From Cymodocea nodosa (Eukaryota > Streptophyta > Magnoliopsida > Alismatales > Cymodoceaceae): a DNA stretch of 64,000 bases. The position numbers were made by a program, and so were the translations under genes. This document shows, one piece after another, positions 36,146 to 47,045 of the stretch (positions are counted from its first letter, which is position 1; every line of letters begins with the position of its first letter). Under the pieces are notes generated by a model that was not told the DNA's origin, did no database searches, and saw only the letters and a list, made by a program, of their open reading frames with translations. Location of the stretch: contig JAZBRI010000003.1 in NCBI GenBank assembly GCA_036874045.1, positions 198,501 to 262,500 of the forward strand. The letters run 5' to 3'.

Positions 36146-38726
36146 ATGGAACCTCCTTTCTCTCTCCTCCTCCTCCTCCTCCTCTTCCTTCCTCTTTCTT
36201 TCTGCTTTGCCTCTTCCTTACGCACAGGTGAACCAACCTTCTCTTTCTATTAATTTTACCATCTTTTTTATCTATTTTTTCACGTACGTATCTATATATG
36301 TATTCATCTACCATGCATCTATGTATATATAAATATCGATGTGTGTGTATATAGAAAGGTGGAACATAGACTGTGGCGGCTCAGAATCGTTTTTTGGGAA
36401 ACACGGACTGAAATGGATTCCTGATGACGACGAAAGCTTCGTGAAGAGCGGTGAGAGTCGGGTCGTGGAAAACGCCGGTAGCGGGATTCCGAGGGAGCTT
36501 AGAACGCTCAGAGTGTTCAAATCGGAAAGGAAGAAGAACTGCTACACATTCCCTGTGAAGGAGGGCACGAAGGTGCTCGTGCGGACGTACTTCTACTATG
36601 GCAACTACGATGGAGAGTCAAAACCTCCGCAGTTTGATGTCCAATTTGATGCCAATTACTGGTTTACGCCAGCCACAACTCTGGAGGGTATTTCCTCTGA
36701 CGAGGTCATCTATGTGACGAAGCGAAAAGACACGAGCATCTGCTTCTCAAGGAAAAGCCTCGACCACCATCCCTTCGTCTCCGCCATCCAACTTATTGTC
36801 TTGCTCCCATTCACGTATTGGAATTTTTTAAAGAATTTTCAAACTCGTGCTTTGCTTATGCCCAAAAGGTTTGCCTATGGTGCAAACAATGCAATCAGGC
36901 AAGTACTGATCGATTACATATATTTATATACATATATACGTACGTACACACAAATTAATTACCTTGTGGATGGTATATATGATGACTCGATATATATATA
37001 TATAAAATAAAATCATGCATGTAGGTACCCAAATGACATATACGATCGCATTTGGGAGCCACGAAGGGAGGGTTTCACCGTTCTAAAGAGCAATCGGACA
37101 ACACCTGTAAACGTATCAACATCAGATGAGAAACCTCCACCATCGCTGTTCGAACACGCAATAGCGCCTCCGTACGACACCTCGGGTAATCTCACGATCG
37201 TGCTGTCATTCCTCCCCCCCAAACCCGTCCGCATCTACCTCCAATTTTACTTCAGCGAGGTGTTCAACGTCACCACCACCTCCAATAATAATGACTCGAC
37301 TAGCATCAGACGGTTTGACGTTTACTTGGACGGGATGAGAGCTTACAAAGGCCACATCGATCCACCTCTCGGGCGCCCATTACGGTTCTACGGTGACATC
37401 AGTGCGACAGAGGAGACGAGGTTCGATTTCATACGCACCTCCAACTTCACACTACCCCCCATCATAAATGGCATGGAGGTCTACCGAATCAGCGACCGAC
37501 TTAGAAATGGCACCAGCAAAGGAGACGGTGAGTCCATCAATATTAATTGAATTTTATTTCATTAGGATTACATGCATATATATATATATATATCTTCTTC
37601 GTGTCTAGGTAATTAGTAATTGATACATGTGAAATTAATTAATTACTTGATGATTATTGTTTCATGGATGCAATATATGCAGTGAAGGCATTACAGGTGC
37701 TGCAAGAAAGCTTCCATGTCCTTCAGGAGTGGACGGGAGATCCATGCCTCCCTTCCAACTACGCTTGGGAGTGGCTCCTGTGCGACGAAAACCTATCCCC
37801 TCGAGTGACCTACTTGTAATAATAATATTAATCAAATTTATATATGCGCGCTTCATCATTATCAAATCTTAATATTCATATATAAACACATGCAAAATCT
37901 GTCATATATATATTATCGATCGATAAGCATACATGCGTGCACACTACCTGCGCGCATGTTGTGCTGTATGCACGTGCTTGCAACAACACATCACAAGGTT
38001 AATATCTATACTTGTCAAGTTTTTAACATTCTTGCATGCGATATATATATATATATTGCAGGAAGCTTGCGGGATATGGACTTTCTGGACCTCTGCCTGA
38101 TTTCCGAGATCTCGATCAACTTGTTTCCATGTACTATATTTTACCTTTACTGATTAATCTTTCTGAACGAAAGAAAGATGACGTGCGCGCATATTAATGG
38201 ACATATATATATGGGTGTTCTCATGCATGCAGAGACATGCACAACAACAGCCTTACGGGAGCGATACCTGAATTCCTGAACGATCTTCCACACCTCAGAT
38301 ATCTGTAAGTATGCATGCACCATGATCGATCTCAATTAATCCACATATTGAAAAGAATTTTATATATGTGATTCGCTCATTTATTTTTGTTGCCCATCAA
38401 GGAATTTGGCAAACAACAAGTTTACCAGTGTACCTAAGTCACTGCTTAATAATAGAAGAATCAAGCTCAAGTGAGTAATTTATTCTTCCCTTTAACTTTA
38501 GTTGTTTTTTTCATTAATTAATCGATTAATTTGCCATGGATGATATAGATATGGTTAACGTTCACCCGCTCTTGTAGTATTACTCATTGTTTATATTTTC
38601 AGTATCACGGGAAATCCAATTGTACCGCCTTCACAACCTCCGCCTAAAGATAATGATGCAAACCAAGCAAAACTACCTTCATTCGTATTCATTTTGATGC
38701 TATCAGCGGTTTTGTGCTTGCTGTGA
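36146..38726 (+). CDS. Malectin-like/LRR cell-surface protein without kinase domain
   Basis: A secreted, membrane-anchored protein related to the ectodomain of malectin-like LRR receptor kinases; plant kinase-less versions include Arabidopsis At3g05990/At3g19230. Exons 36146-36227, 36355-36898, 37025-37527, 37683-37815, 38062-38130, 38233-38304, 38402-38470 and 38603-38726 join to 531 residues. The start MEPPFSLLLLLLLFLPL is a signal peptide; the ATG at 36111 lies in another frame and does not join exon 2. Residues ~30-370 are malectin-like (WNIDCGGSESF, YFYYGNYDG, FDVQFDANYW, YPNDIYDRIW, FDVYLDG), then WTGDPCLP with the GDPC motif (395-398) known from SYMRK-type receptors, then about three LRRs with 69/72-nt exons (GYGLSGPLPDF, NNSLTGAIPEFL, LNLANNKF). 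The protein ends in a 17-residue hydrophobic tail, suggesting a GPI-anchor signal (inference). Intron 2 is GC-AG. The stretch at about residues 150-200 (IVLLPFTYWNFLK) is unusual for the family. Confidence 0.88.
36899..37024 (+). other. GC-AG intron of the malectin/LRR gene
   Basis: The exon ends AATCAG and the intron begins GCAAGT; no GT at this junction keeps the frame. The acceptor is catgtag. Joining gives NNAIR-YPNDIYDRIW, the expected conserved sequence. AG then GCAAGT is the classic consensus of the minor GC-AG class handled by the U2 spliceosome. Confidence 0.85.
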
Positions 38727-38841
38727 TTGAAAATGGATTTGTTTCCTCGTCCTCTTAATTGATTTTATGCATGATGTGTATGGTTATATATGGGTGTACT
38801 TAAGTGCTTCAATTTTTGCTGTCATCTGAGAATGATGTACA

Positions 38842-39018
38842 CACATTTACCAATATAACGTCCCGTTTATTTGGTGACATGTGAGTTAACCCGGGGCAAG
38901 AGACATGCAATGTGTTGGGCTCATCCTTAGTACGCACATGTTTATAATAAATGTTTGTCGTGCTGCTTCAAATTAATGCCTTCCAATATTAATCTACTAT
39001 ATATTGCGTATTGCCTCG

Positions 39019-39073
<55 letters not shown>

Positions 39074-39380
39074 TTGCACCAAGTTTTAATTCTGTGATCA
39101 TCTATACTATTTTTCTTTAGTTTGAATTTTAAATCAAGGTTTCCTTCAAGATTATTTCTTTTGAATTTTGACAAGTATGTTTCAATCTTAAATAAAAGAA
39201 ATATAAAACCAAAATTAGTTCACCGTTAATAATTTATGATTTATTATATGTATTTACATATCTTTTAAGAATTATCCTATAATTCTATATATTAAATCTT
39301 TTTATAGGAAATACGCTTCATTTACAACATATCCACATATTAAAGTACACAAAGAATCAAAATTATATGATTTGATTATT
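38842..39380 (+). repeat. Repeat family R, copy 1 (3' flank of the malectin/LRR gene)
   Basis: Starts about 115 bp after the stop codon with acgtcccgtttatttggtga and includes an AT microsatellite (about 39020-39070). It continues through tttgaattttaaatcaagg and ataaaagaaatataaaacc to caaaattatatgatttga. Diverged copies occur at 41490-41908 and 45340-45832. Confidence 0.85.
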
Positions 39381-41455
39381 TGGAAAAAGGAAAGTACAAA
39401 TTGTTGTTGTATAACGTAAATTTATAAATTAACCCAACAGAAAATATTGTGAATCTACTGCTTGCTTCGCGTGAAGAGCATTTAGTGATGTACTAGGGTA
39501 TTTACAAAATTTATATACGAGTGTATCTCCCTCTCAATATTTTGACCTTTGCATTTGTATTTTTATGTCTTTTTAGACGGTTTAGACGAGTATTTTATGT
39601 TTTTAGGTTATTTTCATATCAAGAAGGAGATATGTGAGAAGTTTGAGTTCCCACCTTAGAGAATTTTCTATATATATATTTTCCAAAAGACACTCATGGT
39701 ATTTTTTTTTTTTTTTTCCTTTCTCTAAGTACCTGAAGACTTTTCTGGCGTTGGTAGGTTTGAAAGCATCATTTCTTTTCCTTCCAAGTCTTTAAGCAAA
39801 CATTTGTTGTTGTGGATGTTCGTGCATATATTTGTTGATATACATGGTCCTTTGATGATATCTGCCATTGTTAATCCTCGTATAGGTATCTACAGACATA
39901 TATGAACTTTAGATGACATTTGATGTTGTTGAATATCAAAATTATTTCATATCATATATATATGTACCAGACAAATGTATACACATTTGATTTTGTACAT
40001 GCAGGTATCTATGAAACATGCACACAATTGATTTTTGATGCATATACATTTTTGTCAAATATATGCATCTGATTTGATATTTGATTTTTCATGCATACGT
40101 GTGCCTTTGATCTTTTGTATATGATCACACTCGTCACATAAATGCATTCAATTTTTTTTCTAATGCATGCATATATTTTGTCTATTTAGCTAGCTAGATA
40201 TGTGCATCTGATTTTTTTTTACACGAAAGTGCACGCTTAGCCAAATGTACATGCAAAAGATACTAAACTAGAGTTCCAAATATACATGCAAAAGATATTT
40301 AGCCGATGACGTAGGACCGACGGAAGGAAACCTTATTGATCCGATAATTAATGGAAGCAGCATAGATGTAAAGTCGAAGGATTAGCGGCCTGTACCCCGG
40401 AAAGTTAGCGGCAAGAACGATCGTGCAGTTGTAAGTTGGTATTCTTTTTTAAAAAAAAATTAATCAAAACCCAACGACTAGAAAACAATCCTTGTTCTCT
40501 TGGTGGATTCCAAGAGCCTCCTTCCTTTTTCTTCTTCTTAGTAGATTCCGAGAACCTCCTTCTCACCACCTCCACCCATCAACTCATCTTCACGTTTTCC
40601 GCTGCATCAGCTGAAGATACATGCGCTTCATTTCTCCATGCATGTATCCACTAGAGTTGCATACATATATATTAAACTCTACCGGTCTAACTTGCTCACA
40701 CTGTTTCTTATAAACGGACCGATCGATTTACATATATGCATTTGAGTACCTTGCAAAGAAAAAAACATATATGCATTTGAGTCAGGTTTTCGCGAGAGGA
40801 CGTCCGAGGTCTTACGATCGTGCGTGTCGGTCGACGCACGCGTTGAGTCCGCAAAATTAATATCATAACTATTAAAATCCAGAGAATCCAGAGACGGCGG
40901 AAGCTAATTATGATGTCGATGGTCTTAATTACCACGTACGGCAACTCCGACAGTGGTCGACGTTCTAAAATAATTTGACCTCCCTTCATTTGGTTATTCA
41001 ACGACTGTAAGAAGCACCTCGCGTACGTACGCTGTTGTGTGAGGAGCACCGAAGAAATGAAAATTTAATAATTAGGTTGTGGCCAGCCACTAACCTTTGC
41101 TAGTTTCTAAGAAATGGCGTTCACTCGGTTAAGGATCGATCTTAATTACAACTACCTTGTTGCTGCATATATAACGAGGGTGTTTGACCAATTAAGCTGG
41201 CCAAGGCAACATTATGCGACATGGATCGCATATATATATATATACGTGTGTTGCTGGAGGGAGCAACGTTGGGTGGCTAGCCACTCATTGGTATGCGGTT
41301 GTTGTACTATATTTTGTTTTCTTAAATAGAGGTTTCCCATAAAAATATATATATATATATTCATAGTATTAGTAGGCATCATGTTCTACGGTGGTGTTTG
41401 TTGGTTTTGTTTTCGTGTGTATATATATACTTAGTTCATACATCGATCTATGCTT
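39381..41455. other. Intergenic region, no gene seen
   Basis: Mostly AT-rich with repeated words such as tatgcatctgattt and atgcatacat around 39880-40280. That part looks like degenerate local repeats. No open frame here resembles a known family. AT runs occur near 41231 and 41345. Confidence 0.5.
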
Positions 41456-41908
41456 TACAGTAGCAACACGCAATAGCTAGATTTCCATCCACATTTGCTA
41501 ATTTAACGCCCCGTTTATTTGGTGACATGTAATGTGTTGGGCTCATCCTTAGTACGCACATGTTTATCATAAATGTATGTGGTGACGCTTCGAATGCCTT
41601 CCATTCTACCATATATTTTGTACGTTGTCACGGAATATATATATGACTTGCACTAAATTAAAACCAAATTTTAATTTCGTGGTCTTCCATCCTATTTTTC
41701 TTCAGTTTGAATTTTAAATGAAGATTTCCTTCACGATTATTTCCTTCGAATTTGTAAGAGTATGTTTCAATCGTAATAAAAGAAATACAGAACCAAAATT
41801 AGTGTACTGTTAATGATCTATGTTAATATATATATCTTTAGAGACTAACAAAAAATTATCCTATAATTCTATATCTATATATATTTATTCAAAATTATAT
41901 GACTTGAC
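41456..41908 (+). pseudogene. Deletion remnant of a malectin/LRR gene copy (repeat R, copy 2)
   Basis: The first about 35 bp (tagcaacacgcaatagctag then atttccat) match the leader and start region of the malectin gene (36121-36147). The sequence then jumps directly to the equivalent of its 3' flank (acatttgct... aacgccccgtttatttggtga, matching 38842 on). The coding part is missing. The 3' part stays recognisable to about 41908, where it abuts duplicated segment D. Only the shape of a former gene copy remains. Confidence 0.7.
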
Positions 41909-42694
41909 GGGCGATGACGGATACGCAAGTTTCCGTCTGGTAAAACTGTAACAGTACTCGATCTGCCTCTTTGGAGAGAAATCATATATATGGTTAATTA
42001 AGCTTGTCCGTCTTCTTCCATGTATATATCATATAGCAAGAGCGAGGGAGAGAGAGCGGCCGGGACAAGCGATGTAAACGAAGAAGGAGAAAAAAAGAAG
42101 AGAAAGAGAAAGGAGGGAAAAAAATATACATACCAACCCTTAACAAGCACCACATGTTACGTCTGTAGAAAATTTCCTACAGACACGAACAGAAGGAATT
42201 CTTCCTATATATATTTGATCAGATAATAAGATAGAGATTAACATATACAGAATTATACAAGTGATGTGCGCGTTCTTGAATTTCTACTGTAGAATATCAA
42301 ACAGGTAGTGACTAAGGCCTGACACGGAGTGAGCAGCTTTCATCAATTGATGCATGTTTACGGTGCGCGCGTGATTAATTGATATCTGTGTGGATGGATG
42401 AAGAGATCTGCGTATTTAATTAGATATTGATGGGTTTTAATGCTTGTGCAGTTAGTTAATTTCTTGAAATGCACGCGCGCACGACGAACAGGATGATCCT
42501 TCCTTCCATGGGACAATATTGAAGACCATTCCATGGGGGAATGATCGATGCATATACGTTGGAGTGGAGGTGATTAATTTATCTGACCATGTGATATATA
42601 TAATTATCGATGGAATCCAACAGATGGGCCCTGTAGAAATATATATGTGGATCATCGATCTGTGAACAAAGGCTGTCCACTCCAATTTCTCCTT
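41905..42694 (+). repeat. Duplicated segment D, copy B (3' end and flank of the short gene)
   Basis: Matches 28961-29713 and starts with a degenerate version of the last about 15 codons of the short gene, so it marks a second, almost fully deleted gene copy. Where copy A has the inverted microsatellite, copy B has unrelated GA-rich sequence (42045-42120). The match ends abruptly at tccaatttctcct, where LINE-derived sequence begins. Confidence 0.83.
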
Positions 42695-44560
42695 AAACAT
42701 AAATTCAGAAGAGACATTAAAAGAAACACGGTTGCAATGAAACCAAATGGGCCATAATAAAGCTGATAGAAAAGATCGCCAAGAGCTATGACATAAATTA
42801 GAAATCAGAAAAGAAGAAGTTTTTTTTAAAAATATAAATAAAGAAGTAATCATGATAAATTATTACACTTCTGCTCTTGACAAGGAAAAGCCAAATTAAA
42901 AGGGAACATCTACATTCAACAAATAGATGCCTTAAATTTTCAATGTCTTGATTGCATCTAGAACAGATAATATTTTCAAGCTAACCTCTTTTACTAATTT
43001 TTTTTTTAGTTAGAAGCTTGTCGTGAAGATATGACCAAACAAAGACCTTGATTTTAGGAGGGATCTAGACTTTCTAAATCTGATAGAAATTAAAAGTTAG
43101 ATGATAGTTGTTTAGATTTAACCAAGTAATTTTCATCTGATATCTGATTCCAATTTAAAGAGTCGAAGTTATTTGACAAAACAATATTATTTAAGACTTT
43201 TAGAAGAGTAATAGCTTCTTGTCTAAGTTCAGTGTTCATAAGACTAATCAATTTTGGGTTTTTTTTTTTTTTAAAAAAAAAAGAAAAGAAAAGAAAATGA
43301 AACATTCCCGTTCTATTTAAAGAGCGGGGGCTCAATTAAAAGCAGCGATACATGTCACAGACCAAAACTCCACGAAACAAGAACAAACACACAGAAACGA
43401 GCCACAGGATCCATTAAGATCTAAACAAATGTCGAGACTGGTAAACACTCGTAGCATTGTGTTTAATAACACTGCTAATATCCTTCGAAAGACTAGTTTG
43501 GTCTGTGAAACTGCAATAGCCCCCGCATATTAGTTTGGTCTGTGAAACTCCATCGATCGGCGGTGCTATTGCTTTCTCTTGCTGCAGATGTGTTGAATGC
43601 TATGAACATATATCTTGAACCAACAGAATCAGATCCTCCCAAAATTCAGGTACTTGCCAGCATCGACAGTCGTTATCAACAACCATGTCAATCGCTCGTT
43701 TGGAGTCCAGTCCCACAGCCATTGTCCTTTTAAGTCAATTCCAGCAAATCTACGTAATTTCAGCCCGTCGAATGGTGCATGATGAGATCCTTGTGCTTGT
43801 ACGAGAATGCAATAATTAAACGGTTCTTGTTGGAATTGCGGACTAGACCACCACCAGCAGAAATTTTTGTTCTATGGTGCAAGAATGAATAGCACGAGCC
43901 ACCGAAATCTTGGGGGCAATTAATCAATTGAAAAGGCAAAGGAAACCCATGTTTGAGGCAGTGATTTTCAAACCAAACATTGTGTCAAAGGAAACCAGAT
44001 CTACCACTAGAAATATTGAAAGTACTGAAAGTGGAGATAAATTTCTTTAATACAATGTGCCGGTTTTCCTTTAAGAACACAAGAGAAATTCCTTAAATTT
44101 AAAATTCCTAGACCTACGAATGCCTACTCATTTAACCAAGTGAATTTTAGGTTTACCAGTATTGAGGTTTCTTATAAAAGCTTTTTCAGCTCTTTCTACC
44201 TCAATCGATGGATGCAAAATATTTAAGTAGAAAGTGGAGATAGAAGAAAGTACAAAGTTTAAGAAGACCGATTTTCATTAGGAAGATAGAAGAAAGTATT
44301 AAAGATGTGAGAACTTCCATTAGGGAAGTGAATTCCTGCCAAGAGTTAAAGAGTCTAACGATGAAAAAAGCAAGTATCAGAAACAGTAAGGGAGATAATG
44401 AGTCTCCTTGTTTAAGACCATTTGAGTTCCCAAAATAAGTAAGTGCAAACAAACACAACCTAATAAGTTAGAAATTAGAGATCGTGAGGGAGTTTTTCTT
44501 TTCAAGGATAAGAGTGATAAATGTTTTATTTATAGGATACAAGTAATTAATTAATATTAT
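42695..44560 (-). mobile_element. Truncated LINE (non-LTR retrotransposon)
   Basis: Minus-strand reading gives reverse-transcriptase motif NGLKQGDSLSPLLFLI (about 44425-44375, the LRQGDPLSP block). Further on comes the zinc-binding domain typical of plant LINE proteins: PPKIKVFVWSYLHDKLLTKK, then CSRCNQDIENLRHLFVECRC (about 43060-42900) and WPIWFHCNRVSFN (about 42760). Frameshifts and stops break the frame. The element lacks its 5' part (endonuclease and start of RT), and its 3' end, at the boundary with segment D, has no clear poly(A). A homopolymer A/T stretch at 43255-43300 lies inside it. Confidence 0.75.
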
Positions 44561-45339
44561 GTAATGTTACTGTTTAATAGAGCGAATAGGTCAATATCTG
44601 ACTGAACGCTCGAAGATTTTTACATTTCAAAGAAAAGAGTCGTCGCTTAGTTTATTAGAAAATTAAATTAGAAAAATCTTAATATGCAATGTAATATGAT
44701 GTATACAAGTGACATTCATGTCTTAAGAAAAGGATAAAGTTAATTAACATAATTAAAGAGTTCTAGGTAAGTTTTTTAATTACATGTAAAAAATGTATTA
44801 AGCACCTCACACTTCTAACTAAGGATCAATCTTAGTTACGAGATCATTTATGTGAAACAACATAAGTATCTATTTCTCAAGGACCAGCCTCCTCGACTGC
44901 CATCTCTTCATCTCCACCCTCTATCTTATCGTCCTACCTAATGTGATTATTATATAAAATATAATGATTGAATGGATGATTTTACTAACATAAACATTTA
45001 AGCAGGGTCATCATAAAAATAAATATAGATTTTTAATTGTAATTGCAAATTACTTAATATAAATGTTTATTAAAATTTTTTTATAAATGATGTTCTTTTT
45101 CAATGATTTATAAATTATGTGATATGATTTTTATTTAATAAATATAATTAATAGAAATTGTAATTTTTATTCACAATATATACCTTATTGTGGTAGACGA
45201 TAACAAATTCAAATTTCGTTACAATAAGATATATATTACGACCGACATAAGATATCTAATGTGACTGATATGAGAATACTATACCAAAAAAAGAAGAAGG
45301 TATTTATCAATATAAAATGATTTTCTTGCGGTGACGTAC
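44561..45339. other. AT-rich intergenic region, no gene seen
   Basis: Simple AT-rich sequence with no recognisable coding or repeat structure apart from short A/T runs. Confidence 0.5.
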
Positions 45340-45419
45340 GAAGGGCAAGAGACATGTAATGTGTTGAGCTCTTCACCACGTGTTTATAATAAATGTATTT
45401 TATGGCGTACATTGTTTCG

Positions 45420-45457
<38 letters not shown>

Positions 45458-45832
45458 GATTTGTTTGGTGCGCGCGCGCGCGCGCCACACACAGAGATAT
45501 ATATATATATATCGACAATAAAATTATACATTTGGATATTTCGAAACCAGACATGCATCCGGTCTATATATATATTGGATATTGGTTTAATTAACCGTAG
45601 ATTTCTATTTGTATTTCGTCGTCTTCTTCCATTAATCATTTTAATCTTCCGTAATTTAATACATTCTTCGCAGAAATTAAGAGGCTGTTTCTTATATCAG
45701 TAATTCTTTAGTTTGAATTTTAAATCAAGGTTTCTTTTCGAAACCGACGATTATTTCTTTTGAATTTGTAAAAGTACGTGTGAATATTAATAAAAGAAAT
45801 ATAAAACCGAAATTAGTTCACCGTTGATGATT
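45340..45832 (+). repeat. Repeat family R, copy 3, interrupted by (AT)n(CG)n
   Basis: Begins gggcaagagacatgtaatgtgttg (compare 38897 on) and resumes at ttctttagtttgaattttaaatcaagg to caccgttgatgatt (compare 39112-39240). Between these, about 280 bp of simple repeats and other sequence are inserted, including (AT)n at 45421-45452, an alternating GC run (45469-45485) and another AT tract (45498-45512). No coding part of the malectin gene accompanies it. Confidence 0.75.
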
Positions 45833-47045
45833 AATGACGTGGCGAGGTCGAGCTAATTTTCCGCCGCCGTACGTGTAGCGATTTTAATAAATAACATTTC
45901 GAAGTTATCGTTTCCCTTCGATCATCCGCCATTTTTCCGCCTCCCGTGGGGAAAGAAGAAAAAAGAAGCAACCAATCTATTATTATAAAAAATCTTATAG
46001 ATTTAAATATTTTAATTTAAAATCTACAAAATATAAAAATTCCTTTTCTCTTCTGTAACCATATATTTTAATGTAATCTTTATTTTTTTTAATAAATTTT
46101 AAATTTAAATAAATAGTCATAATAAATTTAACGGGACCATTTTACAGTTATACTAAAAATACGTGGCCGAGCGCCGACTCACCTCCATTGGAAAAAATTA
46201 AAATCGTGAGAAAACAAAACGAAACATATTATTTTTGTTCTTGGAAACCCGTCGCTGGAACGAACTCTGCGCTCTTTTCCTCTTCCATCGGAATCGACGA
46301 TATTCTCTGGTCAGCCCTCCACTCCTTCCTCTTTCCTGTCGATTTGCACTCCCATCCGATACTTCGACGACGAGGACCGATCCGCGTTCACCCACCCCAC
46401 GCCCATTCTGCTTCCTACAGCCGGTTCTGTTCGATCGCCTCGTATTCTCCACGGAAAATTGTTCGGGTGTTGTTTCGGTATGGAATTTGTTCCAACCCTT
46501 TGATCTTTTTTTTCCCCTTCTTTTTCCGTTTACGCTTAAGAAAAAACTTGCGGGATTTCGGGTTTTCCGTGTTTTTCCTTTGCGGAATTTGCCGGTTATG
46601 TAATGTTGGCGCGCTTCTAGCTGAAATCTGTGTGGGAGAAGATTTTGATTTTCGGTCTGCTTGTGTGTGTTGAGTTGGTGATGAGGATCGGTACCCGGTG
46701 AAAACGTTTGATCGATTTGAGCTTGTTTGAAGAACTCGGTTTCACGGGAAAGAAGGCCTGGATCAGGGGTTTGGTATCATTTTTCTTTCAACTTTTGTTC
46801 TCGTCTAACATTTTCATGATGATCGATTTTCTACCTTAAAAATCGAAAGATGACGGGGGAATCCTAATAAAAAGGCTTTCTCTCTTGTCACTGTTCTGGT
46901 TTCAATCTTTTCAGCTTATTTTTTACTTTTAAACGGGATCAACATTGCAGGATTGAGTTTCGGATAATCTCATTTGAAGGTTGAGAGTACCTGCAACTGT
47001 CTTTGGATCCATGTACTACTAACTGAGAAAATAACTCCCGCCAGG
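45833..47045 (+). promoter_or_regulatory. Promoter and long 5' leader region of the lipin gene
   Basis: From about 46190 the sequence becomes CT-rich and mixed in composition, as in a plant 5' leader. One or more leader introns are likely before the start codon, for example an acceptor-like ttgcag at about 46945-46950. A short upstream open frame of six codons (46681-46701) may lie in the leader. The exact transcription start cannot be read from sequence. Confidence 0.4.

Noticed and set aside
43542..43733. 63-codon plus-strand frame
   Set aside because: It lies antisense within the LINE remnant and has no recognisable similarity.
46188..46673. 161-codon open frame before the lipin start
   Set aside because: Its composition follows the CT-rich leader, overlapping frames exist in other phases, and there is no domain; treated as 5' leader.
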